Origin: Vibrio pomeroyi
GTDB taxonomy: Bacteria; Pseudomonadota; Gammaproteobacteria; Enterobacterales; Vibrionaceae
Length of the DNA: 64,000 nucleotides
Direction of reading: 5' to 3'
NCBI RefSeq assembly: GCF_024347595.1
Contig: NZ_AP025507.1
Location: forward strand, 1,860,001-1,924,000
Positions 54,327-62,336 of the stretch are shown here, in pieces. A program made the translations under genes and the position numbers. The stretch's first letter is position 1, and each line of letters starts with the position of its first letter. Below the pieces are notes generated by a model, which was not told where the DNA came from, made no database searches, and saw nothing but the letters and a program-made list of their open reading frames with translations.

Positions 54327-56861
54327 TTAGGCGTTGCTACACGTAAGGATTTCAGAGTTCACAGGAAAATAAGCATCAATCAACCCTTGAGCAGAGAGTG
54401 GCTTATCGAAGTAGTAACCTTGTAATAAGTCACAATGGTATTGCTGCAACTTCTCCATCTGCTCTGGGGTCTCGACCCCTTCCGCGACGACTTTCATTTG
54501 GCAAGACGCACCAATATCAATGATCGCTTTAACCAAGGTTTCGCTGTGTTGACTGGAGTTGAGCTTGCCAATGAAAGATCGGTCAATCTTGATCTCGGTG
54601 ATCGGCAACGTATTGAGGTAATTCAGTGATGAAAAGCCCGTACCAAAATCATCGAGCGAGATACCAAACCCATACTCACGAAGCCTTCTCAGTATCGGCT
54701 CTACAATATGTAGATCTTTAATGAGGATGTTTTCTGTCAGTTCTAGAGTGACTCGACAAGGGTCGATGCCCACTTCTTCAACGAGACCAATCACTTTGTC
54801 ATCAAAGCCAAGTTCAAAGACTTGTTTAGGTGACACGTTCACGGAAACACATACTGCTTCTGGTCCGTTTGACATTAAGCTCAAAGTGTCTTCACACGCT
54901 TTTCTTAATACAAACTCACCAATCTCGTGAATCTTGCCAACTCGTTCTGCTGCCGGAATGAAGTCCAGCGGAGATACAAAGCCAAGCACACTATTGTGCC
55001 AACGACAAAGCGCCTCTACACCTTTTAGCTGCTCGGTATGAGAGTCCACTTGAGGTTGATACAGCACACTGAACTCGCCCTTGTCTAAGGCTGTTTCTAA
55101 CTGTTCTTCAATCGAAAAGTCATACTTCACTTTCTGATTGATCACATCGTCATAGAAAACCGCATCGCCTTTGTTCAGCTCCTTCGCCTTGTACAACACA
55201 ATATCGGCCTTGGTTAGCAACTCTTCCACCTCTGTACCATCATAAGGATACATAGACACGCCCGCAGAGCATTGCGCAGAAACAGAAGAACCATGCAGAT
55301 CAAACGATGGCTCGAACACATCTTGGATTTGTTTAACCTTGTTTTCCGCTTCCACAAGGTCGTGAATACCCGGCAGACAGAAAACAAACTCATCGCCGCC
55401 AAAACGTGACACGATATCATTAGGCCCTAAGATACGCTCAAAGCGCTGACCTATCTGTTTCAGTAGTTCATCTCCGCTCGCGTGACCATATTGGTCATTA
55501 ATGCGTTTGAAGTTGTCCAAATCCACAAACACTAATGCCACCAGCTTGCCTTCAAGTTTTGAATGCGCGATAGCTCGGCTGACTTGCAGTTCGAGTTCTG
55601 AGCGGTTTGGGAGAGCGGTTAAGGAGTCGTGTCTTGCCATATGTTGAAGACGGCGGCGGCTATTTTGAATTCGGTTGAAGTCATCGGAAATTCTCTGTTC
55701 CATTTGAGCAAAACGTATTGAGATCCTTCGGCCAACCAAAGCACTGATAAAAATGCACGCTAGGGAAACGAGCACGCTCATGACGAGAACGAGCCCGAAT
55801 TCGTTGCGAGACTCAGCTAATAACTCATCCTTTCGCTTCTCTATCGAGGCATTGACGTTATTCAGGTAAATACCCGTCCCAACAATCCAGTCCCACTCGC
55901 CGACATTCTGGACGTAGCTACTCTTTGGGCCTATCACGCCCTGTTTATCTTCCGCCATATAGTCGACAAACCCGCCCGTCTCAGCTTGAGCCAGAACGTC
56001 TTGTTTGAAGCCATCTCCAATTAGGTCATACACATTAAGCTCTCGCCCCGCATGAATCTGGTTCGCATGAAGCAAGCTGTTGCCGTTCTTCTCAAAAACA
56101 AATAGGTACCCATTGTCGCCAATCGTCACTGTCGACAGGATCTCAAGGATTCGTTGGTAACTGGTGCGCTTAACATCTTCAATCGAAACACCTGTGCCGA
56201 AATACCAATCAAACGGCTCAAATCGGCGGATATAACTGAGTTTTTCAAAATGGTCGCTGCCGAGATGAGGCTTTTCGAAATCTTGCCCATCAAACCCAGG
56301 ACGAGGGGCAAAATAGCGAGAGTAAGCCCCATCGGTCGCTTTCAGAAGGTCGATTTGCTCTTTGATGACAGGCACGCCACGGATGTCGGTCTCTTCCAAC
56401 TGGTTTGTGTTTTCAAGTTCAGGATACAGTGGATGGACTAACACATTACCTTGCATGTCATAAGCATAGATATAGCCCTTTTCCTTGGCATAACTCAGCT
56501 TTCTAATCTCATTAAGAATGAGTAACTTGAGTTCTTCTTGTGGCAGGTGTTGATTGGAGGAATAGATATTTCGAGCGGCGGTATAAGCTCTGTCTAAGCG
56601 ACGAGTGATTGTCTTTTTTGTCTCAGATTCAATAAGGCGTTGGGTGTGCGTGATTTGCTGAGACACCTGCAACACCTGGGTCTCAATCGATTCCTTTTGT
56701 GCTGCAATGTAATCCGTTCTGATGAGATTAACCAACGCCTTAACCTTGTGGTCTACGCTCGTGAACATCGCCACATTCAATATGATCGCAGAAAAGATGA
56801 TGATGGTTATTGGCAAATACTTGGTAAACCAAACCAGTTTTTTGTCATTAATGTGCAACAT
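54327..56861 (-). CDS. Double-Cache GGDEF-EAL cyclic-di-GMP protein
   Basis: The 844-residue membrane protein. TM1 is at about 15-33. A periplasmic double-Cache region (about 45-350) has repeated WYFGTGVSI and WDWIVGTGIYL-type motifs. TM2 is at about 362-382, then GGDEF (RFGGDEF) and EAL (GVEALCRW, SVNVSPKQV, LELTENI, DDFGTGFSS, IKIDRSF, AEGVETPE). The I-site is absent (GPND). Both domains look intact, so activity could go either way or be switched by the ligand. It is convergent with the HTH-EAL gene, 57 bases apart. Confidence 0.9.
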   Translation of the reverse strand: MLHINDKKLVWFTKYLPITIIIFSAIILNVAMFTSVDHKVKALVNLIRTDYIAAQKESIETQVLQVSQQITHTQRLIESETKKTITRRLDRAYTAARNIYSSNQHLPQEELKLLILNEIRKLSYAKEKGYIYAYDMQGNVLVHPLYPELENTNQLEETDIRGVPVIKEQIDLLKATDGAYSRYFAPRPGFDGQDFEKPHLGSDHFEKLSYIRRFEPFDWYFGTGVSIEDVKRTSYQRILEILSTVTIGDNGYLFVFEKNGNSLLHANQIHAGRELNVYDLIGDGFKQDVLAQAETGGFVDYMAEDKQGVIGPKSSYVQNVGEWDWIVGTGIYLNNVNASIEKRKDELLAESRNEFGLVLVMSVLVSLACIFISALVGRRISIRFAQMEQRISDDFNRIQNSRRRLQHMARHDSLTALPNRSELELQVSRAIAHSKLEGKLVALVFVDLDNFKRINDQYGHASGDELLKQIGQRFERILGPNDIVSRFGGDEFVFCLPGIHDLVEAENKVKQIQDVFEPSFDLHGSSVSAQCSAGVSMYPYDGTEVEELLTKADIVLYKAKELNKGDAVFYDDVINQKVKYDFSIEEQLETALDKGEFSVLYQPQVDSHTEQLKGVEALCRWHNSVLGFVSPLDFIPAAERVGKIHEIGEFVLRKACEDTLSLMSNGPEAVCVSVNVSPKQVFELGFDDKVIGLVEEVGIDPCRVTLELTENILIKDLHIVEPILRRLREYGFGISLDDFGTGFSSLNYLNTLPITEIKIDRSFIGKLNSSQHSETLVKAIIDIGASCQMKVVAEGVETPEQMEKLQQYHCDLLQGYYFDKPLSAQGLIDAYFPVNSEILTCSNA

Positions 56862-56980
56862 ACGAATTCAACACCACAGTACGGAGTGCTATATAATGAC
56901 ATTGTTTTTACTGAACATCCAACTATAAAAATATTCTATCTATTTCTATAAAAACCTTGCCAATTCGAATAAAAAGTTTA

Positions 56981-57002
56981 GTGTTATACATATGTATATC
57001 AC
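56981..57002. promoter_or_regulatory. Operator palindrome of the GntR-ABC operon
   Basis: A 22-base near-perfect palindrome GTG-N-TATACATATGTATA-N-CAC lies 16-37 bases before the GntR-type ATG. The core TATACATATGTATA is exactly symmetric. Position across the promoter or leader fits autorepression by the YtrA-type regulator. Confidence 0.7.
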
Positions 57003-57017
57003 CATGCAGTTTTGATT

Positions 57018-57389
57018 ATGACCGAATGGAAAGACGACCAACCGATCTTTAGGCAGCTTGCTACCAAGATCAGTGACCAAATTCTTCAAGGTGTTTGGTT
57101 AGAGCAACAAGCATTGCCTTCGGTACGTGCCGTTGCTGCCGATCTCAAAATCAACCACCTTACTGTCATGAAAAGCTACCAGTTACTGGTGGATGAAGGC
57201 TTGGTTGAGAAAAAGCGCGGCCAAGGCATGTATGTGGCCGAAGGTGCACTGCAAAAGTTGAAAGAGTCGGCACACCAAACTTTCATTAACACACAGATCC
57301 CAGCCATCGCTGAGACACTAGGCATCATTGATATGAGTGTCGAAGAACTCGTGAAACAGCTAGCACAACACATCAAGGACAAGTCATGA
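57018..57389 (+). CDS. YtrA-subfamily GntR regulator
   Basis: The 123-residue protein is a GntR winged helix (DDQPIFRQLATKISDQI, LPSVRAVAADLKINHLTVMKSYQLL) with only a short C-terminal dimerisation tail, the YtrA pattern. An in-frame TTG at 57012 exists. Its stop overlaps the ABC ATPase start by four bases. YtrA-type regulators repress ABC transporter operons and autoregulate through palindromes such as the one at 56981. Confidence 0.9.
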   Translation: MTEWKDDQPIFRQLATKISDQILQGVWLEQQALPSVRAVAADLKINHLTVMKSYQLLVDEGLVEKKRGQGMYVAEGALQKLKESAHQTFINTQIPAIAETLGIIDMSVEELVKQLAQHIKDKS

Positions 57390-58240
57390 GTACTTTACTT
57401 TCCGTGAAAAACGTAACCAAAACCTATTCAAATCAAGTGGGTGTCGAGAACATCAGCTTTGAGTTAAAGCCGGGGCAAGTGCTTGGTTTACTTGGCCACA
57501 ATGGTGCGGGTAAATCGACACTGATTAAGTCACTGCTTGGTGGACACAACTATCAAGGTGAGATTGAGGTCAACGGTTACCACCCTATCCACCAGCACGC
57601 GGAGCTCATGCAGCACCTATCTTACATTTCAGATGTGAACGTGTTGCCAGAGTGGATGACAGTGAAACAACTGCTTCGCTACACAGAAGGTGTGCACCCA
57701 AGCTTCAATAGGCAAAAAGCCGAACAGACGCTAAGCAGTACCAACATTAAGATCTCTTCAACGATCAAGCAGCTTTCTAAAGGGATGAAGGTTCAACTTC
57801 ACCTTGCGATCATCATCGCGACGGATACTCAAGTCTTGATCTTAGATGAACCAACGTTGGGTCTAGATCTACTCTACCGCGATACTTTCTATCGCCATCT
57901 TCTAGAGTGGTTCCACGACGGCGAACGCGCGATGATCATCGCCAGTCATGAGGTTTCAGAGATCGAACACCTATTAACGGATGTGTTGATTCTGAAACAA
58001 GGTCACTGTGTGATGCAAAAGAGCATGGAAGAGATCGAGAACGACTACTTCATTATCGATGTGGCAAACAACCACTCTAGTGAGATCCAGAAGCTCAATC
58101 CACTGACCTCACAACCGGGGTTAGGAACAACTAAATGGTTATTGGAAAGTCAGTACAAAGAACAGGTTGAATCATTGGGTAACATCTACAACGTTGGTCT
58201 CGCGGACCTATTCCTTGCAACACAGACGGAGAAGGCATAA
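57386..58240 (+). CDS. ABC transporter ATP-binding protein
   Basis: The 284-residue ATPase has Walker A GLLGHNGAGKST, signature LSKGM (variant of LSGGQ), Walker B VLILDEPTLGLD and H-loop IIASHE. The C-terminal 70 residues vary as in ABC-2-type exporters. It overlaps both the GntR stop and the permease start, forming a tight operon. It powers an ABC-2 exporter of unknown substrate, perhaps an antimicrobial or stress metabolite. Confidence 0.92.
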   Translation: MSTLLSVKNVTKTYSNQVGVENISFELKPGQVLGLLGHNGAGKSTLIKSLLGGHNYQGEIEVNGYHPIHQHAELMQHLSYISDVNVLPEWMTVKQLLRYTEGVHPSFNRQKAEQTLSSTNIKISSTIKQLSKGMKVQLHLAIIIATDTQVLILDEPTLGLDLLYRDTFYRHLLEWFHDGERAMIIASHEVSEIEHLLTDVLILKQGHCVMQKSMEEIENDYFIIDVANNHSSEIQKLNPLTSQPGLGTTKWLLESQYKEQVESLGNIYNVGLADLFLATQTEKA

Positions 58241-59097
58241 TGCACCCAAGTTTTTACATGCTAGAAAAAGAACTTATCGAGCATAAAATTAACACTCGAC
58301 TGCCTCTGTTTATCGGATTGTGTGGTTTCTTGCTGTTCGTTAGCTTGTTCTTTAGTGGTCAAGCGCAACACGACTTTTTCTTCCAAATGGAGGTTAACGG
58401 CGACGTAAGCAGCATGCACAGAGACTTCTCACGAGATCTCAATTCAGTGATCTACTTTGGCGCGGGCCTAATTTCACTGTTGCTTTCTACGCTTTACATC
58501 CCTAAAACATTGCGTAAAGAACGCCAAGAAGGCAGTTCGATGTTTTGGAGAAGTATGCCTGTATCGAATGCCATGACTCACGCCGTAAAGCTAGGTTTCG
58601 GCTTAGTGGTAATCCCAGCTATTTGTGCGCTATTGGTTCTATTTGCTGATGTTCTGTTCTGGATTCTGAACCTATCAAGTGAACAACCATTGGCACTGTT
58701 AGTTGAGCAGCAGTCGTTATTTTACGTACTCAGCAATTGGGTGGTGTTCTTTGGTCGCATGCTGCTGGTTGCGTTAGTTCTATTGCCATTGGCAACGATG
58801 ACTCTGGCAATTTCGCAACTGGTTAACTCTCCGCTGCTTGTCATTTTTGTTTCAAGCTTTGCAATTAAATGGTTGGCTATCGCGCTATTCGGTTTCTATG
58901 GCATCAATGACTTCTTTTCTGTCATCGCTTCACTGCCGATGAAAGTGCTGACGACAAGCAACCCATTCAGTGCACTTTCAGGAGTTTCGATTCTGTCTTT
59001 AACTATTTACGTACTGCTCGGCATTGGTGGTTACCTGCTAAGCCTAAAACTGAACAGAACCGACGATGTGAGCTTGAAGACGCTGTTCCAACGCTAG
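58240..59097 (+). CDS. ABC-2-type transporter permease
   Basis: The 285-residue inner-membrane protein has six or seven hydrophobic segments (first at about 24-40). A large extracytoplasmic loop follows the first segment (QAQHDFFFQMEVNGDVSSMH). Its ATG overlaps the ATPase TAA by one base. It forms the membrane part of the transporter. Substrate not predictable. Confidence 0.88.
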   Translation: MHPSFYMLEKELIEHKINTRLPLFIGLCGFLLFVSLFFSGQAQHDFFFQMEVNGDVSSMHRDFSRDLNSVIYFGAGLISLLLSTLYIPKTLRKERQEGSSMFWRSMPVSNAMTHAVKLGFGLVVIPAICALLVLFADVLFWILNLSSEQPLALLVEQQSLFYVLSNWVVFFGRMLLVALVLLPLATMTLAISQLVNSPLLVIFVSSFAIKWLAIALFGFYGINDFFSVIASLPMKVLTTSNPFSALSGVSILSLTIYVLLGIGGYLLSLKLNRTDDVSLKTLFQR

Positions 59098-59140
59098 AGT
59101 CATCTGGCTTGAGGCTCACAGCAGACACAAAATCTAAATC

Positions 59141-59169
59141 AAAGCTTCTGAGAAATCGGGAGCTTTTTT
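59141..59169 (+). terminator. Intrinsic terminator of the GntR-ABC operon
   Basis: AAAGCTTCTGA pairs with TCGGGAGCTTT (two G-U pairs) around GAAA and runs into a T-run. Confidence 0.75.
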
Positions 59170-59496
59170 ATTGGCTGGCGCTTTCTTTTAGGCGAAATGC
59201 GTTTCAGTGACTTGAATGGCAAAAAAGATTTAGTCACGAGTACGAGTTGATTTTGGTGCGTAAGAATTAAGTGAAGTAAAGATAACAAGAGAGGGTATTA
59301 ATGAGCTGACATTGAATTGCATTATTGGTAATGCCTGCCAGCTCTTGGGGGATGATTTCTTTAGTCGCCGACCAGATGAAGGTACTTGAGAGTGCTATTG
59401 AAATCGGTTTGTTGCGTTTTACATACCCAATTGAGGGTTTTGTTTGAAAGCCTTTTCGCTTTCAGCTTTGTAACTTTATAGGTTTAGATATAAAGC

Positions 59497-59580
59497 TTAT
59501 TTCTTTGAAGCTTCTTTTGACGTGTCTTTCCAGTATTGGATGCGAACGCGATGAAGCTGTGCTCTTCTCATTTTTTTCAT
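59497..59580 (-). CDS. Possible 27-residue basic peptide
   Basis: Minus-strand ATG 59580 to TAA 59497 encodes a very basic peptide beginning MKKMRRAQLHRVRIQYW and ending KEASKK. AAAGGAAAT lies 7 bases before the ATG. The A-rich start and many Lys/Arg codons may be chance, and I recognise no family. Confidence 0.3.
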   Translation of the reverse strand: MKKMRRAQLHRVRIQYWKDTSKEASKK

Positions 59581-60068
59581 AAGGGATATTTCCTTTTCTT
59601 TAACTGCTCTTCTTGAGCTATTTTTTATTGCCAACCATTCGAATCTAACGGTGTTTGACGGCCAGATCAATGATACAAATCACAAAACATATAGGGTTTT
59701 AAGTACCATTTACATCAAAGTATGACCTAGATATCAACTATGGCTCAATTTAATCCGATGAGCCGTTGTTCGAAATTAAGATTAGTTATCTCAGATGACA
59801 AATTCATTTCAGTACCAATACAGTTCAATGATACCTGTTTAATAGACCGGACCAACGCAGATTAAGTTCCCAATAACTTATCTTTCCTACCTATTAACTT
59901 ATCACCTTCAGCAATAAATGTTACGGTGTAACCCCACCTCCAATTGTATTGACCATTTTTTATTCACATTAGCCTATACGACACAAACTCAAAATGGGAT
60001 TATGTTTGTAACGGACGGCGCTTTTAATGGAAAAAGCGAGTAATGGGCAAAATTAAATGGACGTAATA

Positions 60069-60356
60069 ATGAGTAAAGTCATTCTACAAGGGCATATTCT
60101 TGTGCCTGACACCGACCTAGAAGCGGTCACACAAGCGTTGGTTGTTCATAAAGAACTTACGCTGTCAGAACCCGGCTGTATCGTGTTTCGAGTCAGTCAA
60201 AGCACACTTCAGCCTAATCGCTTTGAAGTTTACGAGGAATTCACGAATCGTGATGCGTTCGAAGCCCACCAGCAACGCGTCAAAGCTTCTGAATGGGGTA
60301 AGATCTCAAAGAACGTGACACGTCATTATCAAGTCACCGACGTGACCACACCATAA
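60069..60356 (+). CDS. Antibiotic-biosynthesis-monooxygenase (ABM) domain protein
   Basis: A 95-residue single ABM fold protein, cytosolic: VILQGHILVPDTDLEAV, EPGCIVFRVSQ, FEVYEEFTNRDAFEAHQQ. Such small dimeric proteins act as quinol or heme-related monooxygenases or as modulators. Activity is not predictable. ATG 60069 is preferred; an ATG at 60057 would add four residues. Its stop overlaps the next start by one base (TAATG), so both are cotranscribed. Confidence 0.82.
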   Translation: MSKVILQGHILVPDTDLEAVTQALVVHKELTLSEPGCIVFRVSQSTLQPNRFEVYEEFTNRDAFEAHQQRVKASEWGKISKNVTRHYQVTDVTTP

Positions 60357-60922
60357 TGACAGAGCCCTTAGCCGATCGTATCATCACATTGATCAAACAA
60401 GATTCCTTGCGAATGCAGGTATTAGAATGTGTCTCTGAACTGGATTTACCACAATGCTTTGTCGCCGCTGGCTTTGTGAGGAATCGAGTCTGGGATCACC
60501 TACATGCCTTCGACTCACCTACACCACTCAATGACATTGATGTGATCTACTTTGATCGCGGTGATACCTCTTACGAATCGGCTATTCGATACGAAGCCCA
60601 GCTTCAAGAGAGGTTACCTGAGCTCAACTGGCAAGTTCGTAATCAAGCCAACATGCACATCAGAAACAATGACATGCCTTACCAAAGCTCATTAGATGCA
60701 ATGAGTTATTGGCCTGAAAAAGAGACGGCGATCGCCGTAAAACTAAACCTCAATGGAGACATTGAATATATCTCGGCTTTTGGTTTAGAGAGTTTGTTTG
60801 ATTTGAAGATCACGCCGAACCCCAATCGCAGCAGAGACGTGTTTGACCAACGAGTTCAATCTAAAAACTGGCTAACTCACTGGCCCAAGTTAACGATTGG
60901 AAACGCGAATGACCAAAATTAG
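60356..60922 (+). CDS. DUF925-type nucleotidyltransferase family protein
   Basis: The 188-residue protein shows VAAGFVRNRVWDHL followed by NDIDVIYFD, the pattern of a nucleotidyltransferase fold with acidic metal ligands. It resembles the DUF925 (NTP_transf_6) family. The C-terminal region SAFGLESLFDLKITPNPNR is typical. Substrate unknown. The gene is translationally coupled to the ABM gene. Confidence 0.8.
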   Translation: MTEPLADRIITLIKQDSLRMQVLECVSELDLPQCFVAAGFVRNRVWDHLHAFDSPTPLNDIDVIYFDRGDTSYESAIRYEAQLQERLPELNWQVRNQANMHIRNNDMPYQSSLDAMSYWPEKETAIAVKLNLNGDIEYISAFGLESLFDLKITPNPNRSRDVFDQRVQSKNWLTHWPKLTIGNANDQN

Positions 60923-61102
60923 CTATCGACCAAAGTCAGTCATTGGCACCAGTTAACTGCCCGTCGAATTCAAAGCTAAAACCATTGACTCAAAGTCCAA
61001 TCAGATCGAATATGCTCCACCTGTTAGCTTAATTAGCTTAGTAGCTCATCAAACGCGCACGGCCACTAACTGCTGCGCCCCTCGTAATACAGAGTAACAA
61101 CC

Positions 61103-61540
61103 ATGAACCAACAATACATGTTGCAAGCTCTTGAAGCTTCGCGCCAAGCCCTACCTGATTGCCAACCAAACCCGCCAGTAGGCTGTGTTTTGGTGAAAAA
61201 CGATAAGGTGGTGTCTGTTGGGTACACGCAAAAAGTCGGTGGGAATCATGCCGAGGTCGAAGCACTGAATAGATATGACGACGAAACGGATGGAACAATG
61301 GAAGGCGTTACCGCTTACGTAACTTTAGAGCCCTGCTCTTTTGTTGGCAGAACACCCGCTTGCGCCAATACATTGGTCAAAGCAGGTGTAAAACACGTCG
61401 TCGTTGCCATGCTAGACCCAGATCCGCGCAATAATGGTCGTGGTGTAGCGATACTCGAATCGCACGGCGTGAAAGTGGATATAGGGCTATGCCAAGCGCA
61501 AGTGAGCGCCTTTTTAACCCCTTATCTTGGTAAGTCTTAA
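61103..61540 (+). CDS. Stand-alone RibD-like deaminase domain protein
   Basis: A 145-residue zinc deaminase: NHAEVEAL (zinc His and catalytic Glu), LEPCSFVGRTPACANTLV (two zinc Cys). It matches the deaminase half of RibD but has no reductase half, so it ends early after AFLTPYLGKS. It may be a paralogue acting on a pyrimidine or riboflavin intermediate, or a second ribD partner. The start is the first ATG, without a strong ribosome site. Confidence 0.85.
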   Translation: MNQQYMLQALEASRQALPDCQPNPPVGCVLVKNDKVVSVGYTQKVGGNHAEVEALNRYDDETDGTMEGVTAYVTLEPCSFVGRTPACANTLVKAGVKHVVVAMLDPDPRNNGRGVAILESHGVKVDIGLCQAQVSAFLTPYLGKS

Positions 61541-61557
61541 CTCTAAAACAGCCAGTG

Positions 61558-62010
61558 CTAACTCAGTTTCACTCGGTAAAGCGGGTTGACTGGCTTATCA
61601 ACAAAATACGACCAAATATGATCGTAGACGGCATGCTGGTTAGGGAACGGCGCGAGCGCTTTCGCTTCCTCTAAATCGCACCAGCGGTACTCTGTGTGTT
61701 CGTCATTCAGTTCAATTGCTTGGTTGGGTGGGCATACAACTGCAAATACTGGGATTAGCTCAATCACATTCGCGTGCGCCTCATAAAACTGCTCCAGAAA
61801 CTGTGCGTTATACAAGTCTTGTACTTGAATCTGTGTCTCTTCTTCAAACTCACGAACAATAGCCTGCCACCCTGTTTCACCAGCTTCAATCGAGCCTGCA
61901 ACATGGCACCAAAACTCGCCTTTCACACGCTTCATTAATAGCATTTTCGTTTGTCCGTCGATCTCTGAAATTGCGACACCAGATACAATCGAAGTATTGA
62001 GTGGAATCAT
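61558..62010 (-). CDS. Nudix hydrolase (NudB-like)
   Basis: The 150-residue phosphohydrolase has the Nudix box GSIEAGETGWQAIVREFEEE (G-X5-E-X7-REU pattern). The surrounding barrel contains LLMKRVKGEFWCHVAG. It resembles dihydroneopterin triphosphate or nucleotide-type Nudix enzymes, substrate open. It is convergent with the deaminase gene, 17 bases apart. Confidence 0.88.
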   Translation of the reverse strand: MIPLNTSIVSGVAISEIDGQTKMLLMKRVKGEFWCHVAGSIEAGETGWQAIVREFEEETQIQVQDLYNAQFLEQFYEAHANVIELIPVFAVVCPPNQAIELNDEHTEYRWCDLEEAKALAPFPNQHAVYDHIWSYFVDKPVNPLYRVKLS

Positions 62011-62336
62011 AACGTTACCTTAGGTTGAACAAGAGGGCGGCAAGGCTACCACCCTTCGTTTGTGAAGTTGTCTTCTATGATTAAAAACGAGAGGCCACTC
62101 ATCAATTTATAGCTATCAAGCGCAACTGCTGAGGTTTTGTGCCAAAGAATAAACCTTATATATCCAAGAACAAGGCTTGTATGTTCAAGAACAGCCTTGG
62201 TACCCAGTCATTGAGCGATTCTTATTTGAGGCGCATTTCGATAAAGAGTAGAATCGCCGCCTTGTACTGTGTTTAAGCTCTCAAAGCATACACCATAGAC
62301 ACACAGCCATTTATCACCATGAAGTAAGACGACAAT
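62011..62336. other. Intergenic region between the Nudix and RluA-type genes
   Basis: About 325 bases. It contains the promoter at 62226-62254 and two copies of a CAAGAACA-type motif (near 62164 and 62182) within an AAGGCT/AGCCTT inverted repeat. No ORF is credible. Confidence 0.45.
62226..62254 (+). promoter_or_regulatory. Sigma-70 promoter of the RluA-family gene
   Basis: TTGAGG (-35), exactly 17 bases, TAGAAT (-10). The start would lie near 62261, about 75 bases before the ATG. Confidence 0.55.

Larger units (their letters stand above)
59098..60068. other. Intergenic region after the ABC operon
   Basis: About 970 bases with few coding signs. It contains the operon terminator, a possible 27-codon minus-strand ORF (59497-59580) and a CRP-like TGATACAAATCACA at 59671-59684. 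No repeat or mobile element is seen. Confidence 0.4.

Noticed and set aside
59671..59684. CRP-like TGATACAAATCACA in the long intergenic region
   Set aside because: One half is weak (TGATA) and there is no supported gene at the right distance, so I do not list it as a site of its own.
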